A stretch of DNA of 64,000 nt from Sphaeroforma sirkka. Its lineage: Eukaryota; Opisthokonta; Ichthyosporea; Ichthyophonida. Below, piece after piece: positions 36,155 to 44,912 of this stretch; the first letter of the stretch is position 1; each line of letters begins with the position of its first letter. The DNA is taken from assembly GCA_001586965.3 (NCBI GenBank), contig LUCW03000005.1, positions 379,501 through 443,500 of the forward strand, read 5' to 3'. Both the position numbers and the translations under genes were made by a program. The notes beneath the pieces were generated by a model, which searched no databases, had not been told where the DNA came from, and worked only from the letters and a program-made list of their open reading frames with translations.

Positions 36155-39100
36155 TTAGTAGATGTGGAGAATGCCCAGTATAACGTCGTTGACATTATCA
36201 GGGGTCATGTTTACAAGCAGGCCGTTAACATACTCCATCGCAACTTGGGGGTTGGCGCTGGTCTGGCCAAGAACCGCGCGGGTGGCATTGTAGATTGAAT
36301 TTCCCATATCTCCCAGCGGGATGTGGTTGGCTTCACGGGTTTTGAGATCCTCCTTAATCTCTCGCATGAATACATTTATTTCAGACTTTTGAATTTCATT
36401 CACCTTTTCTAAATTGGCGAGTTCTTCGATTGCGGCACCAAGGAGATCTCCTCTGGGGGGAGGCCTGGGGCGTGGGTGGGGCCTGGGCCTAGCAGCGCCC
36501 TTCTGTGGGAGCGACCTGGGCCTACCGGGTCTACTAGGGGTTGTATCTTTTTTGAGGAGGGGTTGGGACCGGCTGCCACTGCTGCTGGCACCGTAGCGAT
36601 CTGGGACGGGGGTCCACGGCCTGCTTGCCGGCTGGTCTGTGTTGCCCGTATACACCACCTTTTCCTTGCCCTTGGACTCTACCATCTTTTCCTTGCCCTG
36701 CTTGTTCAGCCAGTCTAAAAACCCGTCACCGCCCGCACCCACCTCGGACGTGTCATTGAACTCGGTTGATGAACCCAAAGACCCATCCGACGTGTCATTG
36801 AACTCGGTTGATGAACCCAAAGACCCACCCGGCGTGTCATTGGACTCGGTTGATGAACCCAAAAACCCACCCGGCGTGTTATCGGACTCGGTCTGTAAAC
36901 TAAAAAACTCATCCGACGCATCGTCCAGTTCCGTCTCCACCACATCCATCGCCCCCGCCAACTCGCGCTCGCTCGGCCTACTAACAATGTTATTGAATTC
37001 TTGTCCGCCATTCTGGATCAGCATGTACAGGTCCCACCCCGATGCATGCCGAACCAGTGTTTCAATATGGCGTATCCACGCTGCAACGCCCGCATGGTCG
37101 GCCTTTTGCATCTGCCCATCATACAGGTACCTCTTTGAATCCGATACCACCTTTCTCCAAAGATGCTTTATCTTTTCACTACTCCTCTCCACCACCGGGT
37201 CACGGCGAATACCCCTCGCATTGTCCATTATCCCCATTATCACACCCCCTTTCTCGTGTAGATAGGAGAGCTGGGAATCAGACGCCTTGTCCATATTCTT
37301 GATTATATACTCGCCTGCGTCCCTGAGCTTTATCAGAAACAGCCGGTGGTTGCTGCCGAGGCCCCGCACCACATGGTTGTACACGCCCTCCAGTTCCACT
37401 GACGAGTCCACTTCATTGGCTGGGATGGGGGCTGGTTTGGCGACGTTCGGGAAGTACCGCTTCTTCTCGTTCGCCCGAATACCCAGCACTGTTCGGTAGT
37501 ACAGCATGTCGACGGCCATCATTTGGATAATGTATTTGACATCGATCGTGTTCGGCGGTAGCCCATAGGACTTGGTCTTCTTACCCGCATACTGTCGAAG
37601 CCTCATCCACTTCTTGCGCAGGTCCACGGGGCGCCCCGCCTCTTCCATGAGCCGAAGGACCCGTGTGGTCATGTCGGCGACCTTGGCATTCATATTCTCT
37701 GGGGTCGACTTTCGCGTCTTATAGTGTTCGAGTATCTCATTTACCTGCTGCGGGGTTGTCGGCGCGAGGGCCTGTGCGGACTCTACCAACGCATGCCGCA
37801 CCAGTTCAAACAGCTCGTCGTCATCCTTGACGCTGGTTTGGTACACTCCTAGATTCTTCCGCATCTCCCGGAACTTGTTTAAAACATGGTTCTCAACCTT
37901 AATTTTGTCTCCCAGCAGGGTATTGATATGCTCGACGCCTTTACGGAATGCCTCGACCTGGCTGCGAGATGCCCTTTCAAGGGTACTGGGCACAGCGTCC
38001 ATGCTGTTTACAAAAACATCTAGCGGCCAGACTAGTGATACCTTGTCAATCTCTTCTACAAAGGGCTCGGTGGACAATCCGTTTTGCAGAATAAACCCTT
38101 CCAGCGTGGGGTTCTGTTCCCGGAGGCGCTCCGGCGGCGCCCCGACAGCACCCTCATCCATCTGCAGTACGCGTTCAACATCACTCCGGATAACGGGGAC
38201 GGGTGTCTCGTCGTCGGTTGTGGTGTCGGCACTGGCCGGCGCCCCGCCGCTGTCCTCGCCATACGGCACATCGCCATCGGTGTTGCCCGCGGGCCTGTTG
38301 TTCGCCGCACCGGTAAAGTCGTCAATCTCAAGATTGCTTGGTTTGGTCCGGATAAGCTTGTTGTACAAATACCCGCCGCTGTTGGTCGACAAGTACATTC
38401 TTGCACCTAGCGTGATTCTGCTCAGGATAGTGATCATTTCACTGTCCATGATCAAATTGTCGTCCGCGCCGCTGTCCACAACCGAGTCCCTGAACAGCCT
38501 TGAGATTTCCCTCCAGGCATCCTCGAGTGGCTGTGGTGCCAAGCCCTCGTTCAGGTTCTTGCGTATCCCGTTTATCTCTTTACGAAAGCTCGTGTTCACA
38601 TGTTCCGAGACACGCCCCCCGGACTTTTCCAATCCCCGTATAACGTACTGGGCATCCGCCACAAGTATATCCTCAATACCCACCATCTTGTACACCCTGA
38701 TTAGTTTCTCAATGTGGTCTAGCCATACTGAAACGTCCCGGTCGTCCGGTCGGGTCCCCACGTCACGTGGCCGCCTCTTTGATTTCACCATCAACCTGTC
38801 CCAAATTGCCTTTCGGGATTCGGTACGGTCGTCCTTTTCGAGCTCTAGCATCTCCATGATGTCCCGCTTCCTGCCCTGCAGGTGATGGATCTGTGTCGCA
38901 GAGGCTTTGTGTATGTTCTCGTTCAAGTATGTCGCTGCGCGCACCAGACTCCCCACAAGGGTTCCGTAGCCGTCGCGCTCGCCGGCTATGGCATTGAGAT
39001 TCTTCCCCACCACAGCCCGCTTTAGTTCCAGCGACGAGTCGACATCGTCCACCGGAACGGGTGCCGGTTTGAAAAACTGTCTAAAGTACCGCTTCCGTTC

Positions 39101-39763
39101 GCTCTCCCGGATACCCAACACCGTGCCATAGTAAAGCATGTCCACATACAGCATGGTGGTAATGTAGTAGGGGTCAATCCCCACCCCTGTAGGGGCATAG
39201 GACCCCGTCTTCTTAGACGCATACAGGTGGACCTTTGTCCACTTCTTCCGCAGACCCTCTGGACGGCCCGCTGCCTCCATTAATTTCAGCACCTTTGTGG
39301 CCATGTCGTCCACCTTTGCATTCACATTCTCCGGCATCTCTCTCCGCGCCCGATAGTGCTTCATCAGCTTTTCCACCAGCTCCTGTTCCCTGGCCTCGTC
39401 TGTCGGCATGAGAGCACTCAGGGCCTCTGTTGCCGCGCTAATCGCCAACGCACCCAGGACGTCATCCCCATCAGGCCTTTCGATGTTTACCATCAGCCTG
39501 GTCCTTACATCCCGCCAAGCCTCCTTTACATGGCCCTCCACATCAGTGATCGTCTTTACGTTTGCTATAATACCGTCCACGGCGTCCAGTAGCGACCTTG
39601 CCTGGTCATCGCTTAGCCAGAAGACGCGATCCAGAATGGTGCTCGTGCTGCTTGCAAACACCGCCAGCGGCCAGTCCCGGCTCACCTTGTCGGTGTCCAC
39701 CACATGCGGTTCAGTGGAGAGCTTGTTGGCTATGATAAACTGCTCCAGCTCAGCTTGTAACAT
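36155..39763 (-). CDS. Giant modular protein, 1,202 residues: A-B-A-B-linker-tail
   Basis: From the ATG at 39763. A1 about 1-250 (FIIANKLSTEP, then DKVSRDWPLAVFASS), B1 271-468, A2 553-800 (FILQNGLSTEP, then DKVSLVWPLDVFVNS), B2 from 813. A linker at ~955-1000 is built of four 15-residue repeats around LGSSTEFNDTS, then comes a Ser/Pro/Arg-rich stretch and the tail module at 1111-1202 (HIPLGDMGNSIYNATRAVLG, then MTPDNVNDVI). The A modules include a YIxxMLxVDxLYYxxVLGIxExERxR segment shared with the 1,679-residue protein. The last gene of the cluster; its start lies 56 bp from the right telomere-like array. Confidence 0.8.
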   Translation of the reverse strand: MLQAELEQFIIANKLSTEPHVVDTDKVSRDWPLAVFASSTSTILDRVFWLSDDQARSLLDAVDGIIANVKTITDVEGHVKEAWRDVRTRLMVNIERPDGDDVLGALAISAATEALSALMPTDEAREQELVEKLMKHYRARREMPENVNAKVDDMATKVLKLMEAAGRPEGLRKKWTKVHLYASKKTGSYAPTGVGIDPYYITTMLYVDMLYYGTVLGIRESERKRYFRQFFKPAPVPVDDVDSSLELKRAVVGKNLNAIAGERDGYGTLVGSLVRAATYLNENIHKASATQIHHLQGRKRDIMEMLELEKDDRTESRKAIWDRLMVKSKRRPRDVGTRPDDRDVSVWLDHIEKLIRVYKMVGIEDILVADAQYVIRGLEKSGGRVSEHVNTSFRKEINGIRKNLNEGLAPQPLEDAWREISRLFRDSVVDSGADDNLIMDSEMITILSRITLGARMYLSTNSGGYLYNKLIRTKPSNLEIDDFTGAANNRPAGNTDGDVPYGEDSGGAPASADTTTDDETPVPVIRSDVERVLQMDEGAVGAPPERLREQNPTLEGFILQNGLSTEPFVEEIDKVSLVWPLDVFVNSMDAVPSTLERASRSQVEAFRKGVEHINTLLGDKIKVENHVLNKFREMRKNLGVYQTSVKDDDELFELVRHALVESAQALAPTTPQQVNEILEHYKTRKSTPENMNAKVADMTTRVLRLMEEAGRPVDLRKKWMRLRQYAGKKTKSYGLPPNTIDVKYIIQMMAVDMLYYRTVLGIRANEKKRYFPNVAKPAPIPANEVDSSVELEGVYNHVVRGLGSNHRLFLIKLRDAGEYIIKNMDKASDSQLSYLHEKGGVIMGIMDNARGIRRDPVVERSSEKIKHLWRKVVSDSKRYLYDGQMQKADHAGVAAWIRHIETLVRHASGWDLYMLIQNGGQEFNNIVSRPSERELAGAMDVVETELDDASDEFFSLQTESDNTPGGFLGSSTESNDTPGGSLGSSTEFNDTSDGSLGSSTEFNDTSEVGAGGDGFLDWLNKQGKEKMVESKGKEKVVYTGNTDQPASRPWTPVPDRYGASSSGSRSQPLLKKDTTPSRPGRPRSLPQKGAARPRPHPRPRPPPRGDLLGAAIEELANLEKVNEIQKSEINVFMREIKEDLKTREANHIPLGDMGNSIYNATRAVLGQTSANPQVAMEYVNGLLVNMTPDNVNDVILGILHIY

Positions 39764-39819
39764 TTTTTTTTTTTAATAATTGTTTTTTGTACTGTGCAAA
39801 AAAAAAAATAAAAATATAC

Positions 39820-39930
39820 GGGTTTAGGGTTTAGGGTTTGGAGACTAGGGGTTTAGGGTTTAGGGTTTGGAGACTAGGGTTTTGGGGTTTAGGGTTTGGA
39901 GACTAGGGTTTTGGGGTTTAGGGTTTGGGT
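39820..39930. repeat. TTTAGGG telomere-like minisatellite, four 29-bp units
   Basis: Units start at 39820, 39849, 39878 and 39907. The first two read GGGTTTAGGGTTTAGGG followed by TTTGGAGACTAG; the next two have GGTTTTGGGGTTTAGGG in front of TTTGGAGACTAG, the last one ending in TTTGGGT. Each unit is therefore a block of two or three TTTAGGG-type repeats plus an ACTAG spacer. Orientation is opposite to the CCCTAAA tract at 27382. The rest of the gap 39764-40037 is poly-A/T and A-rich sequence. Confidence 0.92.
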
Positions 39931-40037
39931 GACGCCAAAAAAAAAAAACGAAAGAGCACACCTGTCGGTTCTTACCTTAAAGAGCACACCAACTACTGAT
40001 AATAAGTACAGCTTGCCAAACACATCTACTCGCGACG

Positions 40038-40505
40038 ATGACCAAAGTAACCAAGAGACAGCGCCAGAACGACCGGGTCCTCAAGACCATCGACTCCATC
40101 CGAGCGAGCATCGAGATTGACGCCGAGAACACCAAGGCGTCTGCCACCACCCGCAAGCGCAACCAGTCCAACATCAAGAAGCTCGAGAGCGTCACCAAGC
40201 AGATCGAGGCCATGCAGGACAAGCCCCGCAAGTCCAACCCCAACTCCGGCCTTATGCGCGAGCTTGAGCTCGTCCCGGGCGCCAAGACCTTCTTCGGTGC
40301 CACCACGCTGTCCCGACCCACCGCCACCAAGCTCATCTCGGAGTACATCAAGGCGAATGAGCTCCAGATCCCTGATCAGCGCCGGGTCATCCAGCCCGAC
40401 GACAAGCTCTGCGCACTGCTCAACTACAACCCCGCGCGCGAAGAGCCGCTCACCTTCATGACCCTCCAGAAGTTCCTGTCGAACATTTTCGTCAAGGCCG
40501 AGTGA
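40038..40505 (+). CDS. SWIB/MDM2-domain protein
   Basis: A 155-residue protein. The N-terminal 70 residues are basic and helical (coiled-coil-like, RKRNQSNIKKLESVTKQIE). Residues ~72-153 are a SWIB domain: a FFGATTLSRPTATKLISEYI core, then NELQIPDQRRVIQPDDKL and a MTLQKFLSNIF end, matching the LSRxEVxKxLWxYIKxNxLQxPxNKRxI pattern. SWIB domains occur in chromatin-remodelling subunits and in small stand-alone proteins of plants, chlamydiae and giant viruses. The basic N-terminus suggests nucleic-acid binding. It lies just outside the right telomere-like array and is much more GC-rich than the cluster. Confidence 0.85.
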   Translation: MTKVTKRQRQNDRVLKTIDSIRASIEIDAENTKASATTRKRNQSNIKKLESVTKQIEAMQDKPRKSNPNSGLMRELELVPGAKTFFGATTLSRPTATKLISEYIKANELQIPDQRRVIQPDDKLCALLNYNPAREEPLTFMTLQKFLSNIFVKAE

Positions 40506-40585
40506 TTAAACCCGAAATAAAAATTAAAAACATTTAAAAAAAAATTACTTTATTTTATTTTAAATTTAAATTTTGCGTGTGATGC

Positions 40586-42694
40586 TCAAGCCGCCAGCAG
40601 CTTGTCGTGCACGCGCGTGCGGTGCAGCAGCAGGCACGTTGCCGTCTGCCAGTCCACGCGCCCATTGCCCTCCGTGTACACGGGCTCGCCGCTCTCGGTC
40701 TGCTTGCTCGGCGTTGCCAGCTCGCTCGACCTCGTGTACAGCTCGTCGTCCGCCACCGGGCTCGTGTACGTCCGCGTGGCCTCGTACACCAGGCCTCCAT
40801 CATCACCCAGCCCCAGCTCACAGGGGCCCAGCTCGCACCGCAGCGGCCCAATGTGGCACTTGCCGACCCCGATCTCCCGCTTGACGCACTGCCGCCCGGC
40901 CACCACGTAGGTGGACTCTGAGCCGACCGTCAGCGCCCCGTGGTTCCCCACAACCGTGCTGCGGTCCCCGACCGTGCACGTGAAGCTGCCCTGCCCCAGC
41001 ACCACGGACAGCGTGCCCACGCCGCCACCACCCGCCTTCTTCCCTGCCACCACCGAGCTGTCGCCCAGGCCCGCCTTGGCGCTCGCGTACCCCAGGCTCA
41101 CGGAGCTGTCGCCGCCGCTGGCGTTGGCCGCGAACGCACCCACGGCGACCGCGCCCACGCCCAGCCCAAGGTCGCCTGCGTTGAACCCCACCGCCACACT
41201 GTGCGACCCCTGCCGCGACTCGCCGGCCCCCGCCCCCACGGCCACGGCCCCCTCGCTCTCGCCCACAAGCCCCGGGCTCCCGCCCAGCCGCACACCACCT
41301 CTCACCCCTGGCGCCCGCCCCTGGCCCACATGGACCCCGCCTCCGTTCTTGAGGAGACCACTCACCCACTCGCCGCCCTCGCCACCCTCGCCGCTCTGCC
41401 ACACGGGGTAGTCGTAGATCCCCACGGCCTCGGGCACGTCGCCCTGCTCGCCGACCGGACCCGGCAGCCCGGGCTCGCCCTTTTCCCCGGCAATGTGCTG
41501 CCCCGGTTTGCCGGGGTGCCCTTTGATTCGGTCAATGCCCGTCGCAACCTTGATCTGCGTAAGGTCCGCAAACGTCTGCAGCAACGTGGCGCCGCCCTGC
41601 TGGCTCCGCACCGAGCTCAGCGCCGGTCCCGCCGGTCCCGTCTCCCCGCACCGGCGCTCAAGCGCTACCTTCCCTGGGGAGTCCCGTGTCCCGTCGCTGT
41701 ACACAATCTCCAGCACCCTCGTCGCGGGGTCCAGCGTCGCACTGGCGATGCCGCGCCCCGGTGCGCCCGACAGACCCCTAGTGGTGGGATGGATGTACCC
41801 GCGGCCGCCCCACGCCGAGGGGCCTTTCGCCCCCCTGAGCCCCGGCGCGCCACAGGGGCCCTCCTCGCCCCTCTCGACGTCCACGCCAAACCCGGGGAGG
41901 GTGCCCATGATGTCGCCCAGCTCGTTGAACATGGTCAGTGTGTCGGTCCCGAGGACGTGGGCGCGGTGCACCGAGTGGCCCGCGGCGCCCTGGCTCGGTG
42001 TGAAGTGCAGCGGGCACTCGGTGGGCTTGGCGCCATCGGACCAGTGGAAGGCCAGCGCCTCGCCCGTGAAGGTTACGTTGCTGATCGACGGTCCAGTCGC
42101 CCCCGTCCGGGGCTCAATGGCGCCAAAGTCCACGGGCGGGCCGTCGTCAAAGTCCAGGCGTACCCGGCCGTCGGCGCCCCGGACTACAGCCGACACGCTC
42201 GCGCCTATGGGGCCTGTGGCCCCCACACAGACCTCGGTGTTGATGGGCACCGTGCGGGTGGTGGACGGCCGTGCATCGCCGTACGCGTACTCGACCACGA
42301 GCTCGGCCCCGTCGGTGAGGCTGATGCCGGCTATGTGGTGCGCCGACGCCGTATAGCCGACCTCCGCGGTCAGCGGGTCGTACTGCAGGATCGCGCTCGG
42401 GGGCGGCCCCGGCGGTGCGGCCAGCGGCTTGATGTACAGGCCCGACCGTTTGGTGGAGGGCACGTTGAGCGCGCGCCCCGAGGCATTGAGGACCATGGTG
42501 TGTGCGGGCATGCTCCGCGACCCGGCAGCAAACCCGATGGCGACGGCGTCCGTCCCCTGCTCGAGCTCGCCGGCCGTGCCGCCCAGCGCAACGGCCCCGG
42601 CCTGCTGGTTTCGCTTTCCCGCCGAGTGGCCGATAGCGACGGCATGGGCGCCCTGCTTGAGGTGGCCCGCGAGATGGCCGATCTGAACACTCAT
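40586..42694 (-). CDS. Collagen-like / YadA-like trimeric fibre protein
   Basis: A 702-residue protein. Residues 1-60 carry AxAIG-type head repeats (LKQGAHAVAIG, NQQAGAVALG, EQGTDAVAIG). A beta-rich region with short collagen-like Gly-X-Y patches follows (GEEGPCGAPGLRGAKGP; GHPGKPGQHIAGEKGEPGLP), then a second, degenerate block of head repeats (about residues 475-600, GEGAVAVGAG, SHSVAVGFNAG, DSSVSLGYA). The C-terminal 90 residues contain cysteines and could cap the trimer. The usual role of such proteins is in capsid fibres or tail-like appendages. No S74 chaperone domain is evident, unlike the 20614 paralogue. Confidence 0.75.
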   Translation of the reverse strand: MSVQIGHLAGHLKQGAHAVAIGHSAGKRNQQAGAVALGGTAGELEQGTDAVAIGFAAGSRSMPAHTMVLNASGRALNVPSTKRSGLYIKPLAAPPGPPPSAILQYDPLTAEVGYTASAHHIAGISLTDGAELVVEYAYGDARPSTTRTVPINTEVCVGATGPIGASVSAVVRGADGRVRLDFDDGPPVDFGAIEPRTGATGPSISNVTFTGEALAFHWSDGAKPTECPLHFTPSQGAAGHSVHRAHVLGTDTLTMFNELGDIMGTLPGFGVDVERGEEGPCGAPGLRGAKGPSAWGGRGYIHPTTRGLSGAPGRGIASATLDPATRVLEIVYSDGTRDSPGKVALERRCGETGPAGPALSSVRSQQGGATLLQTFADLTQIKVATGIDRIKGHPGKPGQHIAGEKGEPGLPGPVGEQGDVPEAVGIYDYPVWQSGEGGEGGEWVSGLLKNGGGVHVGQGRAPGVRGGVRLGGSPGLVGESEGAVAVGAGAGESRQGSHSVAVGFNAGDLGLGVGAVAVGAFAANASGGDSSVSLGYASAKAGLGDSSVVAGKKAGGGGVGTLSVVLGQGSFTCTVGDRSTVVGNHGALTVGSESTYVVAGRQCVKREIGVGKCHIGPLRCELGPCELGLGDDGGLVYEATRTYTSPVADDELYTRSSELATPSKQTESGEPVYTEGNGRVDWQTATCLLLHRTRVHDKLLAA

Positions 42695-42838
42695 AGTCTT
42701 CTTTTTTTTTTTTTGTTATATCTTTGTTGTGTTTGCTGTGATCATTGTCCAAGACACACGCGTGCTTAATTCAATTTTTTTTTTTTCTGCTATATCCAAA
42801 TCAAAAAAAAAAAGTAAAATAGGAATCCTTTAACGACA

Positions 42839-43228
42839 ATGTCTGAAGTGCTGCTTAACGCCATGATCCTGGCCCTTGTGGCCGCCATTGTGTATGGGGC
42901 ATACCTCATCTCCACTGTCTGGAACAAGCCCCCCACCCAGGTAAGCGGGTCGCCGGCCGCGGAGGACATTGAGCGCGTGTACCGGACTGCGGTGAACAAG
43001 GCCAAGGCCACCAAGGGCAAGGCCAAGAAGAAGAAGGGGAAATTGGACATGAAGCAGCGGCAGTCAAAAACACACAAGACCCGCGCCAAGAGCAGGGGTC
43101 GGCTGGACATGAAGCAGCGGCAGTCAAAAACACCCAAGACCAAATCGAAATCCCTGCTCAAGCCTAGATCGTCGAAGCGACTTTCTAAGAGGGTCAAATT
43201 TGCAGCACCCTGCCGGTCCTGCGCCTAA
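42839..43228 (+). CDS. Basic single-span membrane protein with a duplicated LDMKQRQSKT motif
   Basis: A 129-residue protein with an N-terminal membrane span (LNAMILALVAAIVYGAYLI, about residues 6-24) and a strongly basic cytosolic- or lumen-side tail. The tail contains two copies of a 20-residue unit around (K/R)LDMKQRQSKT(H/P)KT. A related RSKTPKLDMK occurs in the cysteine-rich membrane protein at 12865. The Lys/Arg-rich tail could bind DNA or another virion component. Not recognised. Confidence 0.65.
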   Translation: MSEVLLNAMILALVAAIVYGAYLISTVWNKPPTQVSGSPAAEDIERVYRTAVNKAKATKGKAKKKKGKLDMKQRQSKTHKTRAKSRGRLDMKQRQSKTPKTKSKSLLKPRSSKRLSKRVKFAAPCRSCA

Positions 43229-43286
43229 TCCCCCACGCCAGCCTTGTATTTTTTTTCCCAATAAAAAAAAGAAAAGAAAATACACA

Positions 43287-44447
43287 ATGGACTGCATCGC
43301 GTTTGTCGACCGCGACTACTATGAGCGGGCTCGGCACCGCCGCAGAATGTTGAGCCGAACCTCCAGGGCCGATCGCGCTGTTCTGCTCGACGACATGCCG
43401 TGGCCGAAAAACACCATTTTCCGAGTCTCGTTTCTGAATGGCGATACGGAAGACCAGGATCTCGCGTTCAAGGCCATCAACGAACGCCTCTCGCCCATTG
43501 TCGGCGACCGCTTTGTCCGGGTGGATGGCGGGGAGGAGGCGGAGCTGGCCATTGAGTTCTGGACCGATGGCGGGGGGTTGGCGACGACTGTGGGGAGCAC
43601 GCGTCCCCGTACAGACGAGCCGAACATTTACGTCAACCGCGTGGGCGGCAAGTCTGGTGGCTACGATGACTCGCGCGTGGACACGCTGATCCACGAGGTT
43701 ATGCACATTTTCGGGTTCTTACACGAGCACCGATCACCGGCTCGCCCCGACATTGAATTTGACGTGGACTGCCTAATCACCAGCTATGCCTGGGACAGGG
43801 AGGGGGTTATGAATCACATTGTTGATCTTGAGGAAGACGTCGACGTGACCGAGTATGACCAGGCGTCGATAATGCACTACTCGCTCCCCGCAAGGTGCAT
43901 CAAGTCTCACGGCGACGGCTACGACCCCGACTTCAAGCGCGACGGCCTCTCGGACATGGACAAGGAGGTACTGGCCAAGGTCCTACCCCCGTCCAGCGTG
44001 TCTTCGACCGACACATCGACGTCGACGGACCTGAGCACGCTCCAGGGGAACTCAAGCAAGGGTGGTACTACTGGTACATCTACATCTACCGGCTCCAGTA
44101 CGGGTGGTACTACTGGTACATCTACGTCTACCGGCTCCAGCACGGGTGGTACTACTGGTACATCTACATCTACTGGCTCCAGTACCGGTGGTGCGTCTAC
44201 TGGTACATCTACCAGCACTGGTGTTGTCGCACCACCAACCGTCATCACCGCCGTAATAGAGCCCCCGGACACAGACACCGGTACCAGCACTACAGTCATT
44301 GTGGTTGTTGGTGTTGTTGTGGTTCTCGTATTTATCATCATCATCATCATCATCATTGTGGTCGTCTCTCGATCCAAACGATCGACCTATGGCGACTTTG
44401 ACATTATGCCCCAGGGCAACAACCTGGACTTTCTCACCAGGTACTAG
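43287..44447 (+). CDS. Membrane-anchored astacin-like (M12A) metalloprotease
   Basis: A 386-residue protein from the ATG at 43287. Zinc-binding motif HEVMHIFGFLHEHRSP at residues 136-151 (ligands His136, His140, His146; catalytic Glu137) and a Met-turn SIMHYS with Met196 and Tyr198 identify an astacin-type metzincin. The catalytic domain ends near residue 240. It is followed by a Ser/Thr/Gly mucin-like stretch with repeats of GGTTGTSTSTGSST, then a C-terminal membrane span with an Ile run and a short basic tail. There is no N-terminal signal peptide. Fits a virion-surface protease acting on host coat proteins; this role is inference. Confidence 0.85.
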   Translation: MDCIAFVDRDYYERARHRRRMLSRTSRADRAVLLDDMPWPKNTIFRVSFLNGDTEDQDLAFKAINERLSPIVGDRFVRVDGGEEAELAIEFWTDGGGLATTVGSTRPRTDEPNIYVNRVGGKSGGYDDSRVDTLIHEVMHIFGFLHEHRSPARPDIEFDVDCLITSYAWDREGVMNHIVDLEEDVDVTEYDQASIMHYSLPARCIKSHGDGYDPDFKRDGLSDMDKEVLAKVLPPSSVSSTDTSTSTDLSTLQGNSSKGGTTGTSTSTGSSTGGTTGTSTSTGSSTGGTTGTSTSTGSSTGGASTGTSTSTGVVAPPTVITAVIEPPDTDTGTSTTVIVVVGVVVVLVFIIIIIIIIVVVSRSKRSTYGDFDIMPQGNNLDFLTRY

Positions 44448-44450
44448 GTG

Positions 44451-44846
44451 CTAGCGCGACATCCCCACGCCTCTAGTCAGAGTTGTGTATGACGAGTACT
44501 GGTCCTCCAGGGTAGTCTCCTTGGGCGTCGCGTACACCAGCACCTCGGACAGGCAGTCGCCACTGCCCTCGTCATGCACTCTCCCCTCATGGGGGTCATC
44601 AGGATCTGCGAGTATCGACCGCATCCGCGACACCAAGATCCCGTTGCGGCTCTCGGCCCGGCTCAGCTGGTCCCGGAGGCACGCGTTCTCCGCCTCGAGG
44701 GCCCGGTTCTGCTCTGAGATGCGTGCCAGTGTCTCTGAGACCGGCGCGTGCGCCTGAGACTCGAGGATGCGTGTGCGCTGCAGTAGCTTCTCCACGTACA
44801 CTTCACGCGCAGCCGACAGGTCCTTTAGATTGCTGAGCTCGTCCAT
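44451..44846 (-). CDS. Coiled-coil protein
   Basis: A 131-residue protein. Residues ~10-75 form a heptad-type coiled coil (ISEQNRALEAENACLRDQLS); the C-terminus is acidic with an aromatic Ser/Thr-rich end. No membrane span. The leader carries CCCCAAAG repeats on the coding strand. It lies 3 bp from the convergent astacin gene and 66 bp from the helicase gene. Not recognised. Confidence 0.6.
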   Translation of the reverse strand: MDELSNLKDLSAAREVYVEKLLQRTRILESQAHAPVSETLARISEQNRALEAENACLRDQLSRAESRNGILVSRMRSILADPDDPHEGRVHDEGSGDCLSEVLVYATPKETTLEDQYSSYTTLTRGVGMSR

Positions 44847-44912
44847 GTTTGTGGGACTTTGGGGACTTTGGGGTCTTTGGGGTACCTTTCTCTATCCCAT
44901 GTTCTCTCTAAA

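Noticed and set aside
39820-39930. A true chromosome end
   Set aside because: The TTTAGGG array is internal, with coding genes on both sides and a non-telomeric spacer in each unit.
40940-42769. 609-codon plus-strand frame opposite the fibre gene
   Set aside because: Arg/Ala/Pro-rich antisense shadow of a GC-rich gene.
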